Assembly: GCA_040758635.1 (NCBI GenBank)
Contig: JBFLVI010000030.1
Location: forward strand, 1 to 31,674
Length of the DNA stretch: 31,674 bases
Direction: 5' to 3'
Source of the DNA: Yes71-27 sp040758635
GTDB lineage: Bacteria > Bacillota > Desulfotomaculia > Desulfotomaculales > Ammonificaceae
A program made the translations under genes and the position numbers. Below the pieces are notes generated by a model, which searched no databases, was not told the origin of the DNA, and saw nothing but the letters and a program-made list of their open reading frames with translations. The stretch's first letter is position 1, and every line of letters starts with the position of its first letter. Shown here one piece after another: positions 15,052-23,469 of the stretch.

Positions 15052-17127
15052 ATGCAGGCTGAGGTGGCGCGAGCGAGCAGTTTCAAACGGTACGGGGACC
15101 TGATCATCGCCGGTTTGGTGATCGGGGTGGTGCTGCTGATCATCGTCCCGATTCCCCCCGCCGTGCTGGACGTGCTGCTCGTTTTGAGCCTGGCGCTTTC
15201 GCTCCTGGTCTTTTTGGTAACGCTTTTTACTACCGAGGCTACGGAGATGTCGGTCTTTCCGACGCTTTTGCTGGTGCTGACCCTGTACCGCCTGGCGCTC
15301 AACATCTGTTCAACCCGGCTCATTTTAGGGCAGGCGGCCGCCGGGAAGGTGATCGCCGCCTTCGGGGAGTTTGTGGTCGGCGGGAGTTACATCATCGGCT
15401 TTATCGTTTTCTTGATCATCACCGTGATCCAGTTTGTGGTCATCGTGAACGGCTCCAACCGCGTGGCCGAAGTAGCGGCGCGCTTTACCCTCGACGCGAT
15501 GCCCGGGAAGCAGATGGCCATTGACGGCGATTTCAACTCGGGGTTGATTACGGAGGCCGAGGCGAAGGAACGGCGGCGGCAGCTTCAGCGCGAGGCGGAT
15601 TTCTTCGGCGCGATGGACGGTGCGACCAAGTTCATCCGCGGCGACGTCATCGCCGGTCTGGTGATCACTGCGGTGAACATCATCGGGGGTTTGATTATCG
15701 GGCTGGTCATTATGCGGTTCGATCTGCTGGAAGCGCTGCGGACTTACACCATTTTAACCATCGGTGACGGGCTGGTAACCCAGATACCGGCACTGCTGGT
15801 GTCAACTGCTACCGGTGTTTTGGTGACGCGGGCGGGTGCCGAGGCCAGTTTCGGACAACAGGTTTCCCAGCAGCTGACCGCCTACCCCCGGGTGTTATTC
15901 GTGACCGCCGGAATCTTTCTGGTGCTGGGTTTGATTCCGGCGATGCCAAACGTTCTGTTCCTGAGTATGGCCGGGGCGACTGCCTTTTTGGGACAAAGCC
16001 TGGTTCAAGAAGAAAAACGCCGGCGGGTAAAGGAGGAAGAGCAACGGGCCCGGAGGGTAAGGGAAACGCGGAAGGAACCGGAGAACGTTCTGACTTACTT
16101 TCAGGTTGACCCGTTGGAGATTGAAATCGGTTACAACCTGGTACCGCTTACCCAGGAGGACCAGGGGGGCGACCTCCTCCCCCGGGTGGCGGCTGTGCGG
16201 CGGCAGTGTGCGGCGGAACTCGGGATCTACGTCCGCCCGATCCGGATCCGGGACAACCTGCAGCTGAAACCAAACGCTTACGTCTTCCGGTTGCGGGGGG
16301 TTGAAGCCGCCTTCGGCGAGTTGATGCCGGGATACTACCTGGCGATGAATCCTGCCGGCGGTGAAGCCCAGTTAAAGGGGATACCCACCCGTGAACCCAC
16401 CTTCGGCCTGGAGGCCTGGTGGATCAGCGAGGCCGAAAGGGAAACGGCGGAAGCGGCCGGTTATACGGTGGTTGATGTGAGCACCGTGCTCGTGACCCAC
16501 CTTTCAGAATTTATCAAGCGCAACGCGGCGGAGCTTCTCGGGCGCCAGGAAGTCAAGGAGCTTCTCGACGCGGTCAGGGAAAAACATCCGGCGCTGGTGG
16601 ACGAACTGGTGCCCAACCTGTTGAGCCTGGGTGAGGTGCAGAAGATTTTGCAGAATCTCCTGCGGGAAAGGATTTCGATTCGCGACCTGGTCGGGATTCT
16701 CGAGGCCGTTGCCGACGCAGCGGTAATCAGCCGCGACACCGATTTTATCACCGAACGGGCGCGGGCGGCGCTGGCCAGGACCATCACGCGCCAGTACGCG
16801 GTGGACGGGCGCCTGTCCGTGATCACGGTCCACCCGCGCTTGGAGCAGCTCTTGATCGAAGCAGTTTCAAGCCAGACCCCGCAGGGTGGCATTCCCGTAC
16901 TGGAGCCCCGGAAGGCGCAGCGGGTTATGGAGCGGGTAAAGGAAGCGATGGAGCGGGCGGCGCGCCAGGGGGTGCTGCCGGTCGTCCTGTGTTCGCCGGG
17001 GGCGCGCCTGCCGTTGCGGCGGCTGGTCGAAAGGCAGTTTCCCCAGTTGGCGGTGCTTTCCTTGAACGAAATTGCGGCGGATGTTGAAGTTGAGGCCATT
17101 GGAACGGTGATCTGGGATGAGGATTAA
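15052..17127 (+). CDS. flhA: Flagellar export gate protein FlhA
   Basis: FlhA forms the nonameric export ring that receives chaperone-substrate complexes. The N-terminal membrane part (to about residue 315) contains TEMSVFPTLLLVLTLYRLAL, the conserved cytoplasmic loop RFTLDAMPGKQMAIDGDFN and GDGLVTQIPALLVSTATGVL. A charged linker leads to the soluble domain with EIEIGYNLVPLTQ. The 691 residues are full length. ATG 15052 follows AAGGG and AGGGAGG. Its end overlaps flhF by 11 bp. Confidence 0.98.
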   Translation: MQAEVARASSFKRYGDLIIAGLVIGVVLLIIVPIPPAVLDVLLVLSLALSLLVFLVTLFTTEATEMSVFPTLLLVLTLYRLALNICSTRLILGQAAAGKVIAAFGEFVVGGSYIIGFIVFLIITVIQFVVIVNGSNRVAEVAARFTLDAMPGKQMAIDGDFNSGLITEAEAKERRRQLQREADFFGAMDGATKFIRGDVIAGLVITAVNIIGGLIIGLVIMRFDLLEALRTYTILTIGDGLVTQIPALLVSTATGVLVTRAGAEASFGQQVSQQLTAYPRVLFVTAGIFLVLGLIPAMPNVLFLSMAGATAFLGQSLVQEEKRRRVKEEEQRARRVRETRKEPENVLTYFQVDPLEIEIGYNLVPLTQEDQGGDLLPRVAAVRRQCAAELGIYVRPIRIRDNLQLKPNAYVFRLRGVEAAFGELMPGYYLAMNPAGGEAQLKGIPTREPTFGLEAWWISEAERETAEAAGYTVVDVSTVLVTHLSEFIKRNAAELLGRQEVKELLDAVREKHPALVDELVPNLLSLGEVQKILQNLLRERISIRDLVGILEAVADAAVISRDTDFITERARAALARTITRQYAVDGRLSVITVHPRLEQLLIEAVSSQTPQGGIPVLEPRKAQRVMERVKEAMERAARQGVLPVVLCSPGARLPLRRLVERQFPQLAVLSLNEIAADVEVEAIGTVIWDED

Positions 17128-18307
17128 GAGGTACGTGGCGCGGGATATGCAGGAGGCCGTGGCGCTGATCAAGCGTGACCTGGGGCCGGAGGCCGTAATC
17201 ATTTCCAGCCGCCGGGTACGGGGGAGGGGGTTATTCGGTTTCCTGACCCCCCAGCTTGAGGTGACGGCGGCGCTGGATGAGCGGCAGGCGGATAAAACGC
17301 CCCCGGTTCAATTCCCGGCTGCAGGCGCGGATCCGGAGGCAAAGGAAGAGCCGCGGCGCCCCGCCTCCATTCCCGGGAACGGAGAAGCGGCGGCACTCGA
17401 GCAGAAAAGCCTGCTTCACCGGGAACTATCCGAAGTTAAAACCTTGCTGTACCGTCTTTCCGATTACAGGCAGGCGGAGGACGAAGACCTCTTCCTGTCG
17501 CGATGGCGCTGGTTCCTGGCCGGGATGGAGATCGAAGAAGAACTGGTCAACGAGTTACTAACGGCGCTGGAAAAAGAGGTGCCGCCGGACCACCCGCACC
17601 GCGACCAGGCGGCGGAGGTGGTTTTACTGAAGAAGATTGCGCGGCTGGTGGAGCCGGCTTACGCCGACAGCGGCACTGCACGGGTGATCGCCTTCGTGGG
17701 GCCGACCGGCGTGGGCAAGACCACCACGCTGGCCAAGCTGGCGGCGCAGTTCCGGCTGTTTTACCAGAAAGAGGTGGTGCTGGTCACCATCGACACCTAC
17801 CGGATCGGGGCGGTGGAACAGCTCAAGACCTACGCCGAAATCATCGGCGTGCCCCTGGAAGTGGTGAACACTCCGGTAGAGTTAAGGCAGGCCTTGCACA
17901 ACTACGCCTCGGCCGACCACATCCTGATCGACACCGCCGGGCGGCCGTCGCGGAATCTCCAGCAGGTACTGGAACTCCGGGGATTCATCGAAGTTATCCC
18001 CAAGCCGTGCGACGTTTACCTGGTCTTGAGCTGCAATACCAAGTACCGCGACCTGCTGCGAGTGGTGGAGGATTTCGGCCGGTTGCACTTTAACAAGCTT
18101 ATTTTTACCAAGCTTGACGAAACGGAGACCTTCGGGGCGATTCTTAACCTCGTATACCGGCTGGGCGTGTCGGTCGCCTATGTTACGGACGGGCAAAGCG
18201 TGCCCGACGACATCGACACGCTCTACCCGAAGAAATTGGCCAAAATGCTGTTGAAAGGGGGGGAGCGCGGTGCCGGATCAAGCGCACAGGTTGCGAACCC
18301 TCATTAA
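17117..18307 (+). CDS. flhF: Flagellar SRP-type GTPase FlhF
   Basis: FlhF is an SRP-family GTPase that sets where and how many flagella are built. The N-terminal basic domain, MRIKRYVARDMQEAVALIKR, is followed by a variable linker, the N domain and the G domain. G1 is GPTGVGKTT, beginning at residue 195. Further motifs are VLVTIDTYRIGAVEQLKTYA, DTAGR and the TKLDET guanine-specificity region. Length is 396 residues. It overlaps both flhA (11 bp) and flhG (38 bp), indicating tight coupling. Confidence 0.97.
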   Translation: MRIKRYVARDMQEAVALIKRDLGPEAVIISSRRVRGRGLFGFLTPQLEVTAALDERQADKTPPVQFPAAGADPEAKEEPRRPASIPGNGEAAALEQKSLLHRELSEVKTLLYRLSDYRQAEDEDLFLSRWRWFLAGMEIEEELVNELLTALEKEVPPDHPHRDQAAEVVLLKKIARLVEPAYADSGTARVIAFVGPTGVGKTTTLAKLAAQFRLFYQKEVVLVTIDTYRIGAVEQLKTYAEIIGVPLEVVNTPVELRQALHNYASADHILIDTAGRPSRNLQQVLELRGFIEVIPKPCDVYLVLSCNTKYRDLLRVVEDFGRLHFNKLIFTKLDETETFGAILNLVYRLGVSVAYVTDGQSVPDDIDTLYPKKLAKMLLKGGERGAGSSAQVANPH

Positions 18308-19139
18308 GAATACCTGTCACCAGCCGGCTTTCCGGACGGCGGGACCGCGGATAATCGCGGTGACGAGCGGCAAAGGCGGCGTGGGCAAGACGAGTCTCGT
18401 GGTCAACCTGGGGCTGGTTCTTGCCCGCCAGGCACGGCGGGTGCTGCTGTTTGACGCCGACCTGGGTCTGGCGAACATCGAAGTGCTGCTGGGAATCACG
18501 CCGCCCTACACCCTGTACGAGTTTTTGTACGGGAGGAAGGGAATCGAGGAGATCGTTTGTCCGGGTCCGTACGGGCTGCAAATCATTTCCGGCGGTTCCG
18601 GGATGCAGGAGTTGGCGAACCTTGATCCTAACCAGCGGCAGCGTGTCCTGGAGTTGTTGCCCTACCTCCGGACCAGGACCGATTTCCTGCTGGTTGATAC
18701 CGGCGCGGGCATTTCCAGGACCGTTCTCGGTTTTGTCGCCGCTGCCGAGGAAGTAATCGTGGTTATCACGCCCGAACCCACCTCCCTAACCGACGCCTAC
18801 GGCTTGCTCAAAATCCTGGCCCGCTTCAAGGTGCATTCTGAGGCCAAGCTGGTGGTCAACCGGGCGCGGGACGAGAAAGACGCCCGCCAGGCCGCCCACA
18901 AACTCCAGTTGGTTTGCGACAAGTTCCTGGGCTTCCGGCTCGGCTACCTGGGGACGATTGTTGAGGACTACGTGGTCAGGGAAGCGGTCAAAGAGCAACG
19001 TCCGTTCGTGCTTTCCCAGCCGTATTCCACGGCGGCCCGGAGCCTGAGTCAGATCGCCCGGTGTTTGATTGACGGGAAGGAGCCTGCCCCAAAGGCCGCG
19101 GAACGGTTTCTGGACCGCCTGTTGAGATTATTCGGATGA
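18270..19139 (+). CDS. flhG: Flagellar number regulator FlhG (MinD-like ATPase, YlxH)
   Basis: FlhG is a MinD/ParA-type ATPase that works with FlhF. The N-terminal peptide PDQAHRLRTL carries the DQAxxLR motif known to stimulate the FlhF GTPase. The deviant Walker A is KGGVGKT at residues 35-41, followed by VLLFDADLGLANIEVLLG. The C-terminal helix ends FLDRLLRLFG, consistent with a membrane-targeting tail. GTG 18270 follows AAAGGGGGGGAG. The gene starts inside flhF and stops just before the ribosome binding site of the PilZ gene. Confidence 0.96.
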   Translation: MPDQAHRLRTLIKNTCHQPAFRTAGPRIIAVTSGKGGVGKTSLVVNLGLVLARQARRVLLFDADLGLANIEVLLGITPPYTLYEFLYGRKGIEEIVCPGPYGLQIISGGSGMQELANLDPNQRQRVLELLPYLRTRTDFLLVDTGAGISRTVLGFVAAAEEVIVVITPEPTSLTDAYGLLKILARFKVHSEAKLVVNRARDEKDARQAAHKLQLVCDKFLGFRLGYLGTIVEDYVVREAVKEQRPFVLSQPYSTAARSLSQIARCLIDGKEPAPKAAERFLDRLLRLFG

Positions 19140-19153
19140 AAGGAGGGATAGGT

Positions 19154-19813
19154 TTGCTCACCATGGAACAGGTCGGATTCTCGATCAACCAGCGGATTCA
19201 GGTGGCGCTGGAGAACAGCGACGAGTACTACGTTTCCTCGGTGGAGGACATCACGGCCGACGCGGTGTTCATCGCGGTGCCCTACCGGCAGCAAATGCCC
19301 CTGGTTCTCTCGCCGGGAGACCGCGTAAAGGTTCAGTTGCCCGGGACGGGCGAGTGCTTCTCCTTCAAAACCACGGTTACCGGTCGCCGGGAAGAGGGGG
19401 TGCTGCTTTACAGCTTGGCCTTCCCCGAGGAGATTAAACGCATCCAGCGCCGGCGTGACGTGCGGCTGCCCGTGCTGCTGAACGTGTTTTACGCCGAACT
19501 ACCTGAAGGAGATACCTCACCGGTCTTCAAAGAAACCAAAGCCCTTGACATCAGCGCCGGTGGGCTGCGCCTGGTCACCGAGGAAGCGTATCCTCCCGGG
19601 ACCCAGTTGATCGTCAAGTTCCGCTTGCCGGTGCGGAATAACTTCATCGAAACGGTGACGAGAGCCCGCGTTATCAGGCAGGAGCCGGTAGTTTTCGAGA
19701 AGCGGCGGCTCTACCACCTGGGTATTGAGTTCCTGGATTTGCCGCAGAGCCAGAAGGACAAGATCTTCAGTTATATTTTCTGGAAAATGATGGAGCAAAA
19801 CCGGCTCCGGTAA
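19154..19813 (+). CDS. YcgR/YpfA-like PilZ c-di-GMP receptor
   Basis: This is a likely cyclic di-GMP effector acting as a motility brake. An N-terminal YcgR-type beta domain (to about residue 95) precedes a PilZ domain whose ligand residues are all visible: R100xxxR104 in QRRRDVRLPV, and D132-S134-G137 in LDISAGGL. The start is TTG 19154, 7 nt behind AGGAGG. The earlier in-frame ATG 19136 lies upstream of that site and is unlikely. From TTG it is 219 residues. Its place between flhG and sigD ties c-di-GMP control to the flagellar operon. Confidence 0.9.
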   Translation: MLTMEQVGFSINQRIQVALENSDEYYVSSVEDITADAVFIAVPYRQQMPLVLSPGDRVKVQLPGTGECFSFKTTVTGRREEGVLLYSLAFPEEIKRIQRRRDVRLPVLLNVFYAELPEGDTSPVFKETKALDISAGGLRLVTEEAYPPGTQLIVKFRLPVRNNFIETVTRARVIRQEPVVFEKRRLYHLGIEFLDLPQSQKDKIFSYIFWKMMEQNRLR

Positions 19814-19854
19814 GAGGTTCAACGGTTGTGAAGCAGGGAGAGGATTTGGGGTCC

Positions 19855-19933
19855 GTTCGACGTTCAAAGTTCGAAGTCGAAACTGACAAGCTATTGTCAG
19901 AGTCCTCTGGGTTCTGACGACCGACGTCCGGCG
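19855..19933. repeat. Heptamer element 3: array - hairpin - array (ahead of sigD)
   Basis: Left units of type GTTCGAC / GTTCGAA run 19855-19882. A perfect 7-bp hairpin, CTGACAA (19883-19889) and TTGTCAG (19894-19900) with a GCTA loop, stands in the centre. The right units TCTGACG, ACCGACG and TCCGGCG run 19913-19933 and share the TCYGACG consensus of element 2. The element fills the PilZ-sigD gap (19814-19963). Confidence 0.7.
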
Positions 19934-19963
19934 ACTCCACTACTGTAGGGGGGAGGAAGTCCG

Positions 19964-20731
19964 ATGGTTGTAGAGGAAGCGTGGCGGGAATATAAAAACG
20001 GCAAGTCGGACGCCGTACGGCAGGAGTTGATTCTGAAGTACCTGCCGCTGGTCAAACAACTGGCAGGGCGTCTTGCGGTGCGTTTGCCTCCGTGGATCAG
20101 CCAGGAAGACCTGGAAAGCGCGGGTGTCTTCGGTCTGATGGCGGCGATCGAGCGGTTCGACCCGGACCACGGGACGGATTTTGAGGCGTACGCCTACCGG
20201 CGGGTAAGGGGGGCGATGCTGGACGAGGTCCGGCGGCTGACCTGGTTGCCGCGAAGCCTGTGGCAGCGGATGCAGGAGGTGAACGCCGTCAGGGAAGAGC
20301 TGGAAAAGAAGAGCGGCCAGCGGCCGACAAACGAAGAACTGGCGGGTAGATTGGGTATTTCCACCAATGAGCTGGCAAGAATTTCCAGTTACTTTCAGGC
20401 GCTGTCCCCTACCTCACTGGAAGAAACGGTGAATACCAGTAACGGGAGCCAGCTTTCCTGGGGTGATTTGATTGAGGACCCGTTGAGCCCAGATCCGCTG
20501 GAAATGCTAAGCCAGGCTGAGGATCACCGGCTGCTGGAAGAGGCGATCACCCGGCTTGACGAAAAGTTGAAGCTGGTGCTGGCACTCTATTACCAGGAGA
20601 AGCTAACCCTGAAGGAGATCGGGCAGGTGCTCAAAGTTTCCGAATCCCGCGTGTGCCAGTTGCACGCCAAAGCGATCAGGAAGCTGCGGGAAATCCTGTC
20701 GACAATGACTCAGGTAGGGAGCGGGCGCTGA
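19964..20731 (+). CDS. sigD: Flagellar sigma factor sigma-28 (SigD/FliA)
   Basis: This is the alternative sigma factor for late flagellar and chemotaxis genes. Region 2 contains LESAGVFGLMAAIERFDPDH and FEAYAYRRVRGAMLDEVRRL. Region 3 includes RPTNEELAGRLGIS. Region 4 has the helix-turn-helix LTLKEIGQVLKVSESRVCQL from about residue 214. The 255 residues are standard. ATG 19964 follows GGGGGGAGG. The TGA overlaps the next gene's ATG by one base. Confidence 0.97.
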   Translation: MVVEEAWREYKNGKSDAVRQELILKYLPLVKQLAGRLAVRLPPWISQEDLESAGVFGLMAAIERFDPDHGTDFEAYAYRRVRGAMLDEVRRLTWLPRSLWQRMQEVNAVREELEKKSGQRPTNEELAGRLGISTNELARISSYFQALSPTSLEETVNTSNGSQLSWGDLIEDPLSPDPLEMLSQAEDHRLLEEAITRLDEKLKLVLALYYQEKLTLKEIGQVLKVSESRVCQLHAKAIRKLREILSTMTQVGSGR

Positions 20732-21171
20732 TGCTGATTCTACTGGTGGGTCTCGTTCTGGCACTGCTGGTGGTCTTTTGCGTCGGCTTCTTGTGGTTCC
20801 TTCTGCGCTTCAAGCGCCAGCAGGATTTCGCTTCCCAGGTAAAAGGGGTCACCGTTGAAGAACTCGATCTGGAAAGCCGATTAATTAATATTGAGAATAA
20901 AATTGAGACGCTGACCGCCATTTGCCTGGAACTCAAGGAGCGGTTACGGTTGGTCGAAAAACAGGCCGAGACCATCCTGAGTCGCCAGGTACGGTCCAAT
21001 GGCCAGCTTACGGCATATGAAGCGGTTTACAAGGCTTTCGACCAGGGGAAAAGGGTGACGGAGCTGGCCCAGGAGTTCGGGCGGGGCAAGGGCGAAATCG
21101 AACTGATTTTGAACCTGCGCCGTTTATCGCCGCGCCCGACGGGAAGCCTGAATAGTAACAAGGGGGGTTAG
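20731..21171 (+). CDS. SwrB/YlxL-like membrane protein (DUF6115 type)
   Basis: It occupies the place of swrB (ylxL) directly after sigD. One N-terminal membrane helix (about residues 2-24) leads into a charged coiled coil (about 45-85). A C-terminal helix-turn-helix-like module follows, with AYEAVYKAFDQGKRVTELAQ and GRGKGEIELILNLRRL. In Bacillus, SwrB promotes maturation of the export apparatus; here that role is inferred from position and layout. ATG 20731 overlaps the sigD TGA. Length is 146 residues. flgF follows after 1 bp. Confidence 0.75.
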   Translation: MLILLVGLVLALLVVFCVGFLWFLLRFKRQQDFASQVKGVTVEELDLESRLINIENKIETLTAICLELKERLRLVEKQAETILSRQVRSNGQLTAYEAVYKAFDQGKRVTELAQEFGRGKGEIELILNLRRLSPRPTGSLNSNKGG

Positions 21172-21172
21172 G

Positions 21173-21919
21173 ATGCTCCGGGGAATCTACACCGCAGCTT
21201 CGGGATTGAATGTACAGCAGGCGGGTCTGGACGTGGCGGGAAACAACATCGCGAATTTTCAGACTCCCGGGTTCAAGCAGGACCGGCTGAGCGCCGGCAG
21301 TTTTCCGGCGGTGCTTTTAATACGCCTGGAAAGGGAGACGCAGCTTACACCGGTCGGACAGACGTGTTACGGCGTTCAGGTTTCGAGTATCGAGACCAGC
21401 TTTGAACAAGGGCCGCTCGAGAACACCGGCAACTTGAGGGATGTAGCCTTAGAGGGGGACGGCTTCCTGGTGGCCGCCACCCCGGACGGGGAACGCTATT
21501 TCCGGACCGGGACCCTTTTCGTTGACCAGGAAGGTTACCTGGTGACCAGCGGCGGGCACCAGGTCCTGGGAGAAAACGGACCGGTGAGGATCGAAGGCGG
21601 CGAGTTCAAAATCTTTGCCGACGGAACGGTGGTTTCAGGCCAAAATCCGGTAGACAGACTCCGGGTGGTTACCTTCCAGGACCAGAACGCGCTGGTAAAG
21701 GAGGGAGCCGGTTACTTCTCAGCGCCGGGAATTCAGCCTGATCCGGCTGTGGCGGCGAAGGTCCGGCAGGGGGTTCTTGAAGGCTCCAACGTGGAACTGA
21801 CCGACGAAATGGTCCGGCTTATAGAGGGGGTGCGGGCCTACCAGCTTTGCCAGCGGGCACTGCGGACTCACGACGCACTCCTGGACCGGGCGGTGAATCA
21901 GGTGGGGAAAACGGATTAA
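21173..21919 (+). CDS. flgF: Flagellar rod protein FlgF (FlhO-like)
   Basis: This is a second rod/hook-family protein in the operon. The N-terminus, MLRGIYTAASGLNVQQAGLD, and the motif VAGNNIANFQTPGFKQD identify the family. The following FPAVLLIRLERET recalls FlhO/FlgF of Bacillus. The core LRDVALEGDGFLVA and the C-terminal EMVRLIEGVRAYQLCQRAL are intact in 248 residues. ATG 21173 follows AAGGGGGG. FlgG is an alternative name, since the family members are hard to tell apart. Confidence 0.88.
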   Translation: MLRGIYTAASGLNVQQAGLDVAGNNIANFQTPGFKQDRLSAGSFPAVLLIRLERETQLTPVGQTCYGVQVSSIETSFEQGPLENTGNLRDVALEGDGFLVAATPDGERYFRTGTLFVDQEGYLVTSGGHQVLGENGPVRIEGGEFKIFADGTVVSGQNPVDRLRVVTFQDQNALVKEGAGYFSAPGIQPDPAVAAKVRQGVLEGSNVELTDEMVRLIEGVRAYQLCQRALRTHDALLDRAVNQVGKTD

Positions 21920-21973
21920 ACTCCTTCCCGGGTTGGACGGCCAGTTGGCCGGAGTTTGGTTCCGGGGGCGCCG

Positions 21974-22078
21974 GTGAAAACCGAGATGGAACAGGTTATC
22001 GGCCTGGTTAACCGCCACGGGGTTCCCGAGCCCTTTTGCCGGTTCAGCGGCAGGAGAACAAAACTGCTGGCGGCTTAG
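21974..22078 (+). CDS. Possible 34-residue small protein between flgF and cheD
   Basis: GTG 21974 stands 5 nt behind GGGGG and opens a frame to TAG 22076-22078; ATG 21986 is an inner start. The product would be a small basic peptide (EQVIGLVNRHGVPEPFCRF in its middle) with no membrane segment. Its stop codon forms the first bases of the cheD ribosome binding site TTAGGAGG, a layout typical of translational coupling. I do not recognise the sequence; it may be a leader or chance. Confidence 0.3.
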   Translation: MKTEMEQVIGLVNRHGVPEPFCRFSGRRTKLLAA

Positions 22079-22089
22079 GAGGTTATGCG

Positions 22090-22614
22090 TTGTTTCAGAC
22101 GTCGAAAGAATTGTTTCCTGGAGACGACGTAGAGGAAATACAGGTTGGCATCGCCGACTTCAAGGTCGGCAGAAACCCGTCGGTGCTAATAACGTTGGGA
22201 CTTGGTTCCTGCGTGGGCGTTTCGCTCTACGACGCGGTTCAGAAGGTGGGCGGTCTCATTCACATAATGCTTCCCAGGATGGCGGAATTCGAGAAAAGGG
22301 TTAACAAACCGGCGAAGTTTGCCGACACGGGTATTCCCCTGTTACTTGAGGAAGTCCTGAAGTTGGGCGCCAACCGCCGCCTGCTTGAGGCTAAGATAGC
22401 GGGCGGCGCCCAGATGTTCACCGGTGCCGACCAGAAGTTCAAACTGAACATCGGGGAGCGGAACATTGCGGTGGTGCGGGAGACACTGAAGAATTTGGGG
22501 ATCAGGATCGCGGCGGAAGACGTCGGGGGCAGTCGAGGCCGGACGATGGTGCTGGATACGACGACCGGCCGGGTGATGGTGCGGGTACCGGGTAGCCATA
22601 TAAAGGAGATATAG
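22090..22614 (+). CDS. cheD: Chemoreceptor glutamine deamidase CheD
   Basis: CheD deamidates receptor glutamines and, with CheC, takes part in adaptation. The catalytic residues are visible with the spacing known from Thermotoga CheD: Thr35, Cys41 (in TLGLGSCVGVSLYD) and His58 (in GGLIHIMLP). The start is TTG 22090, 7 nt behind GGAGG (22078-22082). A frame from TTG 22036 exists but has no ribosome binding site. From 22090 it has 174 residues. cheR follows after 6 bp. Confidence 0.95.
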   Translation: MFQTSKELFPGDDVEEIQVGIADFKVGRNPSVLITLGLGSCVGVSLYDAVQKVGGLIHIMLPRMAEFEKRVNKPAKFADTGIPLLLEEVLKLGANRRLLEAKIAGGAQMFTGADQKFKLNIGERNIAVVRETLKNLGIRIAAEDVGGSRGRTMVLDTTTGRVMVRVPGSHIKEI

Positions 22615-22620
22615 GATACC

Positions 22621-23469
22621 ATGGATTTCGACCGCAACACGCGGCCCAGGTTTGATATTGATTTTGCCACCTTCAAGCAGAAGGTTTACACAACATTTAA
22701 GATGGACCTCAGCAACTACAAGGAAACGCAGCTTAAACGCCGGATCGAGAACCTGATGGCCCGTAACGAGATAGCCGGTTACCTGGCCTATTACCAGCTT
22801 TTGAAGCAGGACGACAGGCTGTTTCAGGAGTTTGTGGATTACCTGACGATTAACGTCACGGAGTTTTTCCGTGACCCCGCGATGTTTAAGATTTTGGAAG
22901 AAAAGGTATTGCCGGAGCTTTTGCGGGAGCGTTCGCTCCTCAAGATCTGGAGCGCGGCCTGCTCAAACGGTGCCGAACCCTATTCGGTGGCCATGATTTT
23001 GGAAGACCTGACGCCCGGACGGCACCACCGCATTGAGGCTACGGACATTGACCAGAAGATTCTCGGGGTGGCGCGGCGCGGCGTTTACGCCCCGGACCTG
23101 CTCCGCAACGTTTCTCCGGCACGGCGGGCAAAGTACTTCCGGGAAGTGGACGGTTTGTACGTCCTGAGCGAGAAATTGAAAAAACGGGTGGTGTTCAGCT
23201 GCCACGACCTGCTGAAGGACCCTTACGGTAAGGGGTACGACTTAATTATGTGCCGGAACGTGCAGATATACTTTACGAAGGAGGCACAGCACCGGATCAA
23301 CAAGCAGTTCAGCGAAGCCCTGAGACCGGGAGGAGTTCTTTTCGTCGGGTCGAGCGAGACGATCCTGAACTACCGGGAACTGTGCCTGGAAAAAGGCGCA
23401 CCTTCGTTTTATCGAAAGATAGGGAATAGCGGCGGCAAGGGAGGTTGTCTGGTTGGAACAGTACGTTGA
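22621..23469 (+). CDS. cheR: Chemotaxis protein methyltransferase CheR
   Basis: CheR methylates receptor glutamates using S-adenosylmethionine. The N-terminal helical domain includes YKETQLKRRIENLMAR. The catalytic part has FVDYLTINVTEFFRDP and the SAM-binding loop IWSAACSNGAEPYSVAMILE (the usual SAGCSxGEEPYS with two changes). The late signatures YDLIMCRNVQIYF and LRPGGVLFVGSSE are present. The 282 residues are full length. The 3' end overlaps cheC by 17 bp. Confidence 0.96.
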   Translation: MDFDRNTRPRFDIDFATFKQKVYTTFKMDLSNYKETQLKRRIENLMARNEIAGYLAYYQLLKQDDRLFQEFVDYLTINVTEFFRDPAMFKILEEKVLPELLRERSLLKIWSAACSNGAEPYSVAMILEDLTPGRHHRIEATDIDQKILGVARRGVYAPDLLRNVSPARRAKYFREVDGLYVLSEKLKKRVVFSCHDLLKDPYGKGYDLIMCRNVQIYFTKEAQHRINKQFSEALRPGGVLFVGSSETILNYRELCLEKGAPSFYRKIGNSGGKGGCLVGTVR

